Below, piece after piece: positions 16,877-24,621 of a stretch of 64,000 nucleotides of DNA; the stretch's first letter is position 1, and every line of letters begins with the position of its first letter. The stretch is from SCRD01 sp046705285 (GTDB taxonomy: Bacteria; Acidobacteriota; Terriglobia; UBA7540), in the NCBI GenBank assembly GCA_046705285.1, contig JBJKQK010000009.1:7466-71465 (forward strand), written 5' to 3'. Both the position numbers and the translations under genes were made by a program. The notes beneath the pieces are model-generated. The model was not told where the DNA came from. It made no database searches and was given only the letters and a program-made list of their open reading frames with translations.

Positions 16877-17658
16877 TGGCGGCGCAACCGAAGAAACCCA
16901 AACTCGCGGTCTGGAAATTCGCCTCCTGTGACGGGTGCCAACTCACCCTTCTGGATTGTGAAGACGAACTGCTGGCCGTGGCAGGCGAAGTTGAGATCTC
17001 GAACTTCCCTGAAGCTTCGCGCGCAGTGGTCAAGGGACCCTACGACCTCTCCCTCGTGGAAGGTTCCATCACCACACCTCACGATGCAGAGAGGATCCAT
17101 CAGGTCAGGCGCATGTCGAAATTCCTGGTTACCATCGGCGCCTGTGCTACGGCGGGCGGAATCCAGGCCCTCCGCAACTTCATGGACGTCAAGAAATTCA
17201 TGTCGATCGTCTACGCGACCCCGGCATATATTGAAACCCTCAGCAAATCGACTCCCGTCAGCGAACACATTCCTGTGGATTTCGAGCTGCGCGGCTGCCC
17301 TATAGACAAGCGTCAGCTCATCGAAGTGATCAGCGCCTTTTTGAACAACCGCAAACCGATTACGCCCGCGCACAGCGTTTGTATCGAGTGCAAGCTGCGC
17401 GGAAACATTTGCGTGATGGTCGCACACGGCACACCATGCCTTGGACCGGTCACCCACGCGGGCTGCGGCGCCATCTGCCCCGCATACGATCGCGGCTGTT
17501 ACGGCTGCTTCGGGCCCATGGAGTCTCCGAATACCAAATCTCTCAGCATCGCATGGGGTCATCTCGGCGCCAAGGGGAATGACCTCGTTCGCGCATTCCG
17601 CGGCTTCAACGCTTACGCCGATCCCTTCCGCAAGGAAAGCGAGGCCCATGAAAAGTAG
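16876..17658 (+). CDS. hydD: [NiFe] hydrogenase small (delta) subunit
   Basis: The protein is 260 residues and lacks a Tat signal, as expected for cytoplasmic group 3 enzymes. The proximal cluster region begins ASCDGCQLTLLDC (residues 17-29), with IGACATAGG near 93 and the GCP motif near 140. The C-terminal half has CIECKLRGNIC, GTPCLGPVTHAGCGAICPAYDRGCYGC, enough cysteines for medial and distal [4Fe-4S] clusters. The length matches sulfhydrogenase delta subunits. It starts on the TAATG overlap with hydG and overlaps hydA by 11 bases, so all core subunits are translationally linked. Confidence 0.95.
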   Translation: MAAQPKKPKLAVWKFASCDGCQLTLLDCEDELLAVAGEVEISNFPEASRAVVKGPYDLSLVEGSITTPHDAERIHQVRRMSKFLVTIGACATAGGIQALRNFMDVKKFMSIVYATPAYIETLSKSTPVSEHIPVDFELRGCPIDKRQLIEVISAFLNNRKPITPAHSVCIECKLRGNICVMVAHGTPCLGPVTHAGCGAICPAYDRGCYGCFGPMESPNTKSLSIAWGHLGAKGNDLVRAFRGFNAYADPFRKESEAHEK

Positions 17659-18937
17659 AACCATCAAAGTGGACTATCTGGCCCGCGTGGAAGGCGAAGG
17701 TGCCCTTTTCGTGAAAATCCAGGGTGACAAGCTGGTGGATGTCAAGCTCAAGATCTTTGAACCGCCCCGCTTTTTTGAGGCTTTCCTGCGCGGCCGCCGA
17801 TACAGTGAAGCTCCGGACATCACGTCCCGAATCTGCGGCATCTGCCCCGTTGCCTATCAGATGAGTGCCGTCCACGCCATGGAGGACGCTTTCGGCGTCC
17901 GGGTGGAAGGTCCGCTCCGCGACCTGCGCCGGCTGATCTATTGTGGCGAGTGGATTGAAAGCCACGCCTTGCACGTTTACATGCTTCACGCGCCGGATTT
18001 TCTCGGTTTTCCTGACGCCATCCAGATGGCGCGCGAGCATCCCCAAATTGTCCAACGTGGCCTTCAGCTCAAGAAGGCAGGAAACGAAATTGTCACCTTA
18101 CTGGGCGGGCGCGAAATTCATCCTATCAATGTTCAGGTTGGCGGGTTCTACCGGGTACCCACTCGCAAGGAACTGGCCCCCCTGGCGGAACGAATGAAAT
18201 GGGCGCGCGACGCGGCGCTTGAGACGGTCAAATGGGTGGCGCAATTTCCATTTCCCGAGTTCAAACAGGATTACGTTTTCGTTTCGCTCAGGCATCCCGA
18301 CGAATATCCGTTCAACGAAGGCCGGCTGGTTTCCAGTCTCGGGCTCGACGTTTCAGTCCACGACTACGATGATAACTTCACAGAAGAGCATGTGCCCTAC
18401 TCGAACGCGCTGCATTCGGTTCTCAAGCCGCACACGCCATACTTCGTGGGTCCGCTGGCTCGCTACAATCTGAACTTTGACCGCCTGTCGCCCATCGCGC
18501 AGGATGCAGCGCGGAGCGCCGGGCTTGGTCCCGTGTGCCACAATCCGTTCCAAAGCATCATTATTCGCAGCATTGAAATACTGCAGGCTTGTGATGAGGC
18601 TATCCGCCTGATCGGGCGTTACGAACGTCCAGACCGCCCAAGTGTTTCCATCCACCCCCGAGCCGCCCGCGGCTATGCCTGCACCGAGGCGCCGCGCGGC
18701 ACCCTTTACCATCGGTATCGCATCGATGAAAGCGGCACCATTCGCGAGGCCAAGATTGTTCCGCCCACTTCGCAGAACCAGAAAACCATCGAACAGGACC
18801 TTTGGCAATTCATCCCCAAACACTTTCAGGACAGCCAGGAGGAACTTCGCTGGCGGTGCGAGCAGGCCATCCGCAACTATGATCCATGCATCTCCTGCTC
18901 AACACACTTTCTCAAGCTCGACCTCGAGCGCGAGTGA
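17648..18937 (+). CDS. hydA: [NiFe] hydrogenase large (alpha) subunit
   Basis: The protein is 429 residues starting MKSRTIKVDYLARVEGEG at 17648, the conserved beginning of group 3 large subunits; an in-frame extension upstream is antisense-quality sequence within hydD. The nickel ligands are in RICGICPVAYQMSAVHAM (near residue 61) and the C-terminal DPCISCSTH. The last nine residues after His are the peptide removed by the maturation protease encoded just downstream. Spacing, RxCGxC and DPCxxCxxH place it with the soluble NADP-reducing 3b type by inference. It would oxidise H2 or evolve it against NAD(P)H, in the cytoplasm. Confidence 0.95.
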   Translation: MKSRTIKVDYLARVEGEGALFVKIQGDKLVDVKLKIFEPPRFFEAFLRGRRYSEAPDITSRICGICPVAYQMSAVHAMEDAFGVRVEGPLRDLRRLIYCGEWIESHALHVYMLHAPDFLGFPDAIQMAREHPQIVQRGLQLKKAGNEIVTLLGGREIHPINVQVGGFYRVPTRKELAPLAERMKWARDAALETVKWVAQFPFPEFKQDYVFVSLRHPDEYPFNEGRLVSSLGLDVSVHDYDDNFTEEHVPYSNALHSVLKPHTPYFVGPLARYNLNFDRLSPIAQDAARSAGLGPVCHNPFQSIIIRSIEILQACDEAIRLIGRYERPDRPSVSIHPRAARGYACTEAPRGTLYHRYRIDESGTIREAKIVPPTSQNQKTIEQDLWQFIPKHFQDSQEELRWRCEQAIRNYDPCISCSTHFLKLDLERE

Positions 18938-18949
18938 CCGGTTCGCCTC

Positions 18950-19444
18950 GTGAACGCTGTGCAGACCCCGCGACTGCTCATCATCGGCGTTGGAAATCCC
19001 TTTCGGGGAGACGATGCTGCAGGGCTGCTGGTGGCCCGCCGGCTGAATGAGATGCGTCTCGACTCGTGCGTGATCATCGAGCATTCAGGTGAAGGGGCAT
19101 CACTGATGGAAACATGGAAAAATGCTGAGGCCGTCATCCTTATTGATGCCGTCAGTTCCGGGCGATCACCAGGCGCCATCCATCGTCTGGACCCGATTCG
19201 CAATCCGCTGCCGGCGCAACTGTTCCACAGTTCGACCCACGCCTTCAGCCTTCCGGAGGCGATTGAAATGGCACGCGCATTGGACGAACTGCCGCCGCGC
19301 CTGCTTGTGTTTGGGATTGAAGGACGTAACTTCCGGGCCGGAGACGAACTTTCGCGCGAAGTCACCGCAGCGCTGCAGGAAGCCACAAATCGGATTCTCC
19401 AAGAGGTGAAAATCCTGAAGTCGGAGACCGGACAAGGAGTCTGA
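18950..19444 (+). CDS. Hydrogenase maturation endopeptidase (HycI/HybD family)
   Basis: The protein is 164 residues. It clips the C-terminal extension of the large subunit after nickel insertion. Family marks are LLIIGVGNPFRGDDAAGLLVARRL (residues 9-32, with the first metal-sensing Asp/Glu positions), LIDAVSSG near 65 with the conserved Asp, and SSTHAFSLPEAIEMA near 85 with the conserved His. The start is a GTG at 18950, 12 bases after hydA. The stop lies six bases before the hypA ATG. It completes the hydrogenase structural operon. Confidence 0.9.
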   Translation: MNAVQTPRLLIIGVGNPFRGDDAAGLLVARRLNEMRLDSCVIIEHSGEGASLMETWKNAEAVILIDAVSSGRSPGAIHRLDPIRNPLPAQLFHSSTHAFSLPEAIEMARALDELPPRLLVFGIEGRNFRAGDELSREVTAALQEATNRILQEVKILKSETGQGV

Positions 19445-19450
19445 TTGATT

Positions 19451-19714
19451 ATGCACGAGGCTTCTGTGATGAACGATCTGATGAGAAAAATCGAGAGGGT
19501 TGCCCGCGAACAAAACGCTCGAAAGGTTCTGCGCATCAGCGTCAAGCTGGGCGCACTCTCACACATGTCAGCCCGACATTTTCGCGAGCACTTTGAAGTG
19601 GCGTCACAGGGGACAATCGCCGAGTGTGCCAAACTGGAGGTCGAAGCCTTGACGGACACCAACGATCCGCACGCCCAGGAGATTCTGCTCGAAAGCCTGG
19701 AAATTGCGGAGTAA
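19451..19714 (+). CDS. hypA: HypA-like nickel metallochaperone lacking the zinc domain
   Basis: The protein is 87 residues starting MHEASVMNDLMRKIE at 19451, with the conserved Met-His-Glu whose His2 binds nickel in HypA. It matches HypA up to FEVASQGTIAEC and then goes directly to DPHAQEILLESLEIAE. The two CxxC pairs that bind zinc in standard HypA (about 113-120 residues) are absent, and only one Cys remains. Short HypA-like proteins of this kind occur next to group 3b hydrogenases. No hypB GTPase gene is in the window. The stop lies one base before the stop of hypE on the opposite strand. Confidence 0.82.
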   Translation: MHEASVMNDLMRKIERVAREQNARKVLRISVKLGALSHMSARHFREHFEVASQGTIAECAKLEVEALTDTNDPHAQEILLESLEIAE

Positions 19715-19715
19715 G

Positions 19716-20783
19716 TCAGCAAATCCTCGGGAGTGGTTCGCCGAGCATCACGTCCAGCACGCGGGTTCCACCAATCTCCGTTTTCACCAGCACGCGGCGT
19801 GGGTGAGCGCCAACCACCTCACCAATGCAGCACGCATCGCCTCCCAGGGGATGACTGCGCATCCGCTCCAGAACGGCATCGGCCGCACCCGGAGCCACAA
19901 TAGCCACCAGTTTGCCTTCGTTTGCGACGTAGAGCGGATCAAGCCCCAGAATTTCGCACGCGCCCTTCACGCTTTCGCGAACCGGAATGCTCCTTCCGTC
20001 CAGCTCCATGCCAACCTGCGATCGCGCCGCGATTTCGTTCAAAATTGTCGCCACACCGCCGCGAGTGGGATCGCGCAGGCAATGGATCTCTTCGCTGGCC
20101 TCCAGCATCGAGGCAACCAGCGTGTGGAGCGGGGCTGTGTCACTTTCGATTGGCCCTTCAAATTCCAGCCCTTCGCGCCGTGACATGATGGCCATGCCGT
20201 GATCGCCTATCATCCCACTCAAAAGAATTCGATCGCCCGACCGCGCCTCGCTCGAAGAGATTTTGACAGACCGATCCAAAATTCCCAGCCCCGTTGTGGT
20301 GATGAAAATCTGGTCTCCCTTGCCGTGATTCACTACTTTGGTGTCACCGGTCACCAGCAGAACTCCGGCTTTCTCAGCCGCTTGCCGCATCGATTCCACG
20401 ACGCGGGCCAGATCCTCGGTTGCCAGACCTTCTTCCAAAATGAATGCCGCAGCGATAAAACGGGGCGTTGCCCCGCCCATCGCCAGATCGTTCACCGTGC
20501 CGTTGATCGCCAGGCGCCCGATATCGCCGCCGGGGAAAAAGATCGGAGTCACCACGAAGGAATCCGTTGTGAAGGCCAGCCGTGACCCGTTCACCTCCAA
20601 CACGGCCTGGTCGTCAAGCTGAGACAGATAGGAGTTGTTGAAGTTCGGCAGGAACAGCCCTTCAACCAGCTCCTGCGTCAGCTTTCCGCCGCTGCCGTGT
20701 CCCAGCACAATCTGTTTGTGCTCGAGAACCGGTGCGGGACAGGCTTCACCCGGTAACGTGTGGCGCTTCTCTTCATCTGCCAA
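19716..20783 (-). CDS. hypE: HypE, hydrogenase maturation carbamoyl dehydratase
   Basis: The protein is about 355 residues. With HypF it converts a carbamoyl group on its C-terminal cysteine to a thiocyanate, the source of the iron cyanide ligands. The final residues are PRIC, the required C-terminal Cys. AIRS/PurM-fold motifs include VLGHGSGGKLTQELV near residue 30, DSFVVTPIFFPGGDIGRLAINGTVNDLAMGGA near 75-105 and GDTKVVNHGKGD. A TTG at 20783 preceded by GGGAGG at seven bases is my preferred start; another TTG five codons upstream (20798) is possible. It follows hypD with 38 bases between (23 if the upstream start is used), as the last gene of hypFCDE. Confidence 0.93.
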   Translation of the reverse strand: MADEEKRHTLPGEACPAPVLEHKQIVLGHGSGGKLTQELVEGLFLPNFNNSYLSQLDDQAVLEVNGSRLAFTTDSFVVTPIFFPGGDIGRLAINGTVNDLAMGGATPRFIAAAFILEEGLATEDLARVVESMRQAAEKAGVLLVTGDTKVVNHGKGDQIFITTTGLGILDRSVKISSSEARSGDRILLSGMIGDHGMAIMSRREGLEFEGPIESDTAPLHTLVASMLEASEEIHCLRDPTRGGVATILNEIAARSQVGMELDGRSIPVRESVKGACEILGLDPLYVANEGKLVAIVAPGAADAVLERMRSHPLGGDACCIGEVVGAHPRRVLVKTEIGGTRVLDVMLGEPLPRIC

Positions 20784-20821
20784 TTCCTGTCCTCCCAATC
20801 GACCCGATCACGAACTGGCCG

Positions 20822-21928
20822 CTATCCGCCTGCCTCCGCTTTCAAGTGCCGCCCGTAAAGATAATACGCGGCGCAGGCGCCTTCCGATGAAACCATGGTC
20901 GCCCCCAAGGGATGGGCGGGCGTGCAGTCGGTCGCAAACGCAGGGCAGTCGTGCGGTTTCTTGATGCCTCGCAGGACTTCCCCACTGATGCACACGGAAG
21001 GCTCCTGGGTATCGATCGCGCCCACCTCAAAACGCCGCTCGGCATCAAAACTCTTGAATTCCTCACGCAGCCTGTAGCCACTATGCGGGATCAGCCCCAC
21101 ACCCCGCCATTATCGGCCGCAAACTTCAAACACACTGAAGACAATCTTTCGCGCCGCATGGTTCCCTTCCCGTGTCACCGCCCGCACGTACTGGTTTTCA
21201 ACCTCCGCGCGTCCTCCTTCAAGCTGTTTCACCGCCATCAGTACGCCTTCCAGCAAATCCACCGGCTCAAAGCCCGTGATCACGATCGGCACCTTATACT
21301 GCGCGCTGATCTTTTCATATTCCTGATAACCCATAATGGCGCAGACGTGTCCCGGTCCCAGAAAACCCTGAACCCGGTTCCATGGCGAGTCGAGGATCGC
21401 TTCCAACGCTGGTGGTACCAGAACGTGCGAAACCAACACCGAAACATTCCGAACTCCCTCCTGTTTTGCACGCCAAACCAGCATGGCGTTCGCGGGAGCC
21501 GTAGTCTCGAAACCAATGGCGAAAAACACCACCTGCCTGTCCGGATGTTTGCGGGCAATCTTCAGGCAATCGAGCGGAGAATAGACCACACGCACGTCCG
21601 CGCCCCGGGACTTCACTGTCAGCAGGTCGGAATCGGAGCCAGGCACGCGCAGCATATCACCGAATGAACAAAAAATAACCTCAGGCCGTGACGCAATGGC
21701 ATGAGCTTTGTCGATCAGTTCAAGAGGCGTGACGCACACAGGACATCCCGGGCCGTGTACCAGCTCAACGCCCCTGGGCAGCATGTCGTCAATCCCAAAC
21801 TTGACGATGGAGTGCGTCTGGCCGCCGCACACTTCCATCAGAACCCACGGCCGCTTCTGTACACGCCGGATTTCTTCCAGCAGCCCTCGCGCAAGCTCTG
21901 CGTCGCGGTACTCATCCAGATATTTCAT
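20822..21928 (-). pseudogene. hypD: HypD, hydrogenase iron-ligand maturation protein, interrupted by an in-frame TAA
   Basis: Read through, this is a 369-codon gene of normal HypD length starting MKYLDEYRDAEL. HypD builds the Fe(CN)2CO group with HypC and HypE. Residues VCGGQTHSIVKFG (near 33) and HGPGCPVCVTP carry the essential cysteines. At 21110-21112 the codon is TAA, between SVFEVCGR and WRGVGLIPHSG; HypD relatives have Lys here (DRKWRG). The frame is unchanged on both sides, so this is a substitution, not an indel. The downstream part contains four cysteines (CISGEVL, DCPAFATDC, EGACAAYY) that coordinate the [4Fe-4S] cluster in HypD, so a truncated product should be inactive. A base-calling error, a recent mutation or suppression are the alternatives. 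Confidence 0.9.
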
Positions 21929-21958
21929 CGACAACTCTCGAATCCGCAGGTCAGCAAG

Positions 21959-22255
21959 TCAATGGGGTGCGTCACCCGACGGATGGTCCCCTGCGGATTC
22001 CGCCTCAGCGTCAGTCGAGTCAAGTTCGACCAGTTGCCCCATTTCTTCCAGAAGCTCGTACGTTCGTGCCGCTTCCGCCTCATCAACACGGGTGATGGCG
22101 AAACCAGCGTGAACGATCACATAATCGCCCGGCACGACTTCGGGCACGTATTCCAGGCAGGCGTCGCGAACAATTCCTCCGAACCGGACTTTGCCCATGC
22201 GCAGGCCGCCTGCGTCCACGAGCGATACAACTTGGCCGGGAATTCCCAGGCACAT
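21959..22255 (-). CDS. hypC: HypC, hydrogenase maturation chaperone
   Basis: The protein is 98 residues beginning MCLGIPGQVVS; the Met-Cys start is diagnostic because Cys2 carries the Fe(CN)2CO unit between HypD and the large subunit. The OB-fold core continues with KVRFGGIVRDACLEYVPEVVPGDYVIVHAGFAI. An acidic C-terminal tail (ESAGDHPSGDAPH) is longer than usual. The ATG at 22255 is two bases after the hypF stop. A TTG two codons earlier overlaps hypF and is not needed. Confidence 0.94.
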   Translation of the reverse strand: MCLGIPGQVVSLVDAGGLRMGKVRFGGIVRDACLEYVPEVVPGDYVIVHAGFAITRVDEAEAARTYELLEEMGQLVELDSTDAEAESAGDHPSGDAPH

Positions 22256-22257
22256 CG

Positions 22258-24582
22258 TCAAGCCCCTGTTTTCAATGCAGCGTTGGCAATCACCGCCTGC
22301 CCCAGTGAGACCCCACCGTCGTTGGGCGGCACTTTTTCATGCAAGTAAACTTGAAACCCGTACTCGCTGAGGCTTGCAACTGAGCGTCGCAACAGGAATA
22401 TGTTTTGGAAGGAGCCCCCGCTCAGGCACACCTTGTTCAGCCTTTCGCGTTCACGCAATTCCCGGCAGACTTGCCCAACAATCTCCCCTAGCGTGTTGTG
22501 GAACCGTGCCGCAATCACCCCGGGCATCTCACCGTCCTGCATCTCACTGACTATCGATTCTATCATTGGGCGAACATCAATCTGCCACGGATCGGTGAAC
22601 TCGATCTGGAAGGGATAAACCCCTCCAACCCCCTCTCTCGCCGCCATCTCAAGTTCGATGGCAGCCTGCGCTTCAAAGTTAATTACGTGCCGCAATCCCA
22701 GGAGGGACGCCACCGCGTCGAAGAGTCGTCCGCACGACGACGTCGCCACGGTGTTAATCCCCCGTTCCAGCATCTTTCCCACCAACAGGCGTTTTCTTTC
22801 CGGAACGGCTCGCCACAGCGGAAGGTCTCCAGGCAATTCGTCCCCATAGGTTTCCCGAAGATAACTCAGCGCAGAGCGCCACGGCTCGCGAACAGCGGCA
22901 TCGCCACCCGCCAGCGGAACATAGCGCAAATGCGCCCGGCGCTCGAACCCTTTGAAATCAGCGATCAGAAATTCCCCGCCCCAGATCTGCCCATCCATGC
23001 CGTATCCGGTCCCGTCGAACGCCACTCCGATGACCTTCTCATTCAGGCCGTTCTCTACCATGCAACTGGCGATATGCGCATGGTGGTGCTGCACGCCCAC
23101 CTTGCGGAGGCTGGTCTGTTCTAAGGCGTACTGAGTGCTCAGGTAGCGCGGGTGGAGATCATAGGCGATCACCCGCGGCTCAACACGGAAGAGCTTCTTG
23201 AGGTTCGCAAGCGTTTCCTCAAAGAAACACAATGTCTCGTAGTTTTCCAGGTCACCGATATGCTGGCTCAGGATGGCGTGCTGCCCCTGGGTCAGGCAAA
23301 AAGTGTTCTTAAGTTCTGGGCCGCAGGCCAGAATTTCGGCAATCGGCGCCCCCAGATCGATCACAGCCGGAACGTACCCCCGCGACCGCCGCAAGATCCG
23401 CTCCTTTCCCCGGATCACGCGCACCACTGAGTCATCGACGCGCATGTGGATTCGTCGGTTGTGCAAGAGGAAAGCGTCAGCAACACGGCCCAGCCGCAAA
23501 AGCGCTTCGTCGTTGCGGGTAACGATCGGTTCTTCGCTCAGGTTTCCACTGGTCATCACAAGAGCTGTGAAAGCGGGCGGGTCTTCCGGCTTCTCACCAA
23601 AAAGGAGTGAGTGCAGAGGGGTGTAGGGAAGCATCACTCCCAGAGTGTTGTTGTCCGGAGCTACGGCGGGAGAAATACGCGCGTCCGGCCGTCGGGGAAG
23701 GATCACGATGGGATGACGGGGACTAAGGAGGGTGTCGCTATCTTCGCGCGAAACCTGGCAAAATCCACTCACTGAGGCAACGTCAGCCGCCATCAAAGCA
23801 AACGGCTTGTCGCTTCGTCGTTTGCGCGCCCTCAGCCGTATCACCGCTTCGTGGTTCTCTGCATCACAGGCCAGATGGAATCCTCCCAGCCCTTTGATGG
23901 CGACAATCTTCCCCTGGCGCAGCAGATGGCGCACCTTACGCACTGTTTCCAGATTCGTCTGGCGCTTGTCTTCGTAATTGTCTGGAATGAGAATGGCAAC
24001 GCCATCGGAATCCACCAATGCAAGCTGCGGGCCGCAATTGGGACAGGCGTTCGGCTGCGCGTGGAAACGGCGGTTGCCCGCGTCGTCATACTCGGCCTGG
24101 CAGTCGGGGCACATGCGGAATTCGCGCATCGTCGTCTTTGGACGGTCATAGGGGACGTCCTCGATGATGCTGTAGCGCGGACCGCAATTGGTGCAGTTGG
24201 TAAAGGGATAGCCAAATCGCCGGTCGCTGGAATCCGTGAATTCCCGCCGGCAATCGTCGCAGGTGGCAACATCGGGGGAAACGAGGACAGCGTTAAACTC
24301 CTGTTCCACGCTTTCTCGAATGATGAACTTTGCTTCCCCCAGAATTTCAATTTCGCCGGCAACTACGCTGGCGATTTCAGCTAGCGGCGGTGCGCCGCTC
24401 GGGAGGTCTTGAAGAAAATTGGCGATCGCGGCGTCCGGTCCCTCCACTTCAATCAGGACGCCGTCGGGGGTATTGCACACAAACCCGGCCAGTTGGAAGC
24501 GGCGGGCCAGATGGTAGACGAAAGGGCGAAAACCCACCCCTTGCACGATTCCGCGGATATGAATTCGCTTCCGGATGGTCAA
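22258..24582 (-). CDS. hypF: HypF, carbamoyltransferase for hydrogenase cyanide ligand synthesis
   Basis: The protein is 774 residues. HypF uses carbamoyl phosphate and ATP to load HypE. The domains are in standard order: acylphosphatase (residues 5-90, GIVQGVGFRPFVYHLA), two zinc fingers (CDDC with CTNCG near 108-135, CPDC with CPNCG near 158-185), a YrdC-like nucleotide-binding domain (about 205-390, AIKGLGGFHLACDA) and a Kae1-like carbamoyltransferase domain with HHHAHIASCMVENGL near 490 and GVAFDGTGYG. It starts 40 bases behind the GH38 gene on the same strand with no obvious promoter between, so part of the expression may come from readthrough. Confidence 0.95.
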   Translation of the reverse strand: MTIRKRIHIRGIVQGVGFRPFVYHLARRFQLAGFVCNTPDGVLIEVEGPDAAIANFLQDLPSGAPPLAEIASVVAGEIEILGEAKFIIRESVEQEFNAVLVSPDVATCDDCRREFTDSSDRRFGYPFTNCTNCGPRYSIIEDVPYDRPKTTMREFRMCPDCQAEYDDAGNRRFHAQPNACPNCGPQLALVDSDGVAILIPDNYEDKRQTNLETVRKVRHLLRQGKIVAIKGLGGFHLACDAENHEAVIRLRARKRRSDKPFALMAADVASVSGFCQVSREDSDTLLSPRHPIVILPRRPDARISPAVAPDNNTLGVMLPYTPLHSLLFGEKPEDPPAFTALVMTSGNLSEEPIVTRNDEALLRLGRVADAFLLHNRRIHMRVDDSVVRVIRGKERILRRSRGYVPAVIDLGAPIAEILACGPELKNTFCLTQGQHAILSQHIGDLENYETLCFFEETLANLKKLFRVEPRVIAYDLHPRYLSTQYALEQTSLRKVGVQHHHAHIASCMVENGLNEKVIGVAFDGTGYGMDGQIWGGEFLIADFKGFERRAHLRYVPLAGGDAAVREPWRSALSYLRETYGDELPGDLPLWRAVPERKRLLVGKMLERGINTVATSSCGRLFDAVASLLGLRHVINFEAQAAIELEMAAREGVGGVYPFQIEFTDPWQIDVRPMIESIVSEMQDGEMPGVIAARFHNTLGEIVGQVCRELRERERLNKVCLSGGSFQNIFLLRRSVASLSEYGFQVYLHEKVPPNDGGVSLGQAVIANAALKTGA

Positions 24583-24621
24583 AAAGTTACCAAAGCCACC
24601 TGCTCCAAATCGCGCGACTCT

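Noticed and set aside
16873..17667. 264-codon antisense frame inside the hydrogenase small-subunit gene
   Set aside because: It is the shadow of the clearly recognised hydD on the other strand; its sequence has no domain.
18877..19722. 281-codon antisense frame over the protease and hypA
   Set aside because: Shadow of the recognised protease and HypA genes; Ser/Arg-rich composition typical of antisense frames.
20822..21100. Separate 92-residue gene behind hypD
   Set aside because: It is the same frame as hypD beyond the TAA, with HypD sequence before the internal GTG, so it is the hypD C-terminus and not a separate gene.
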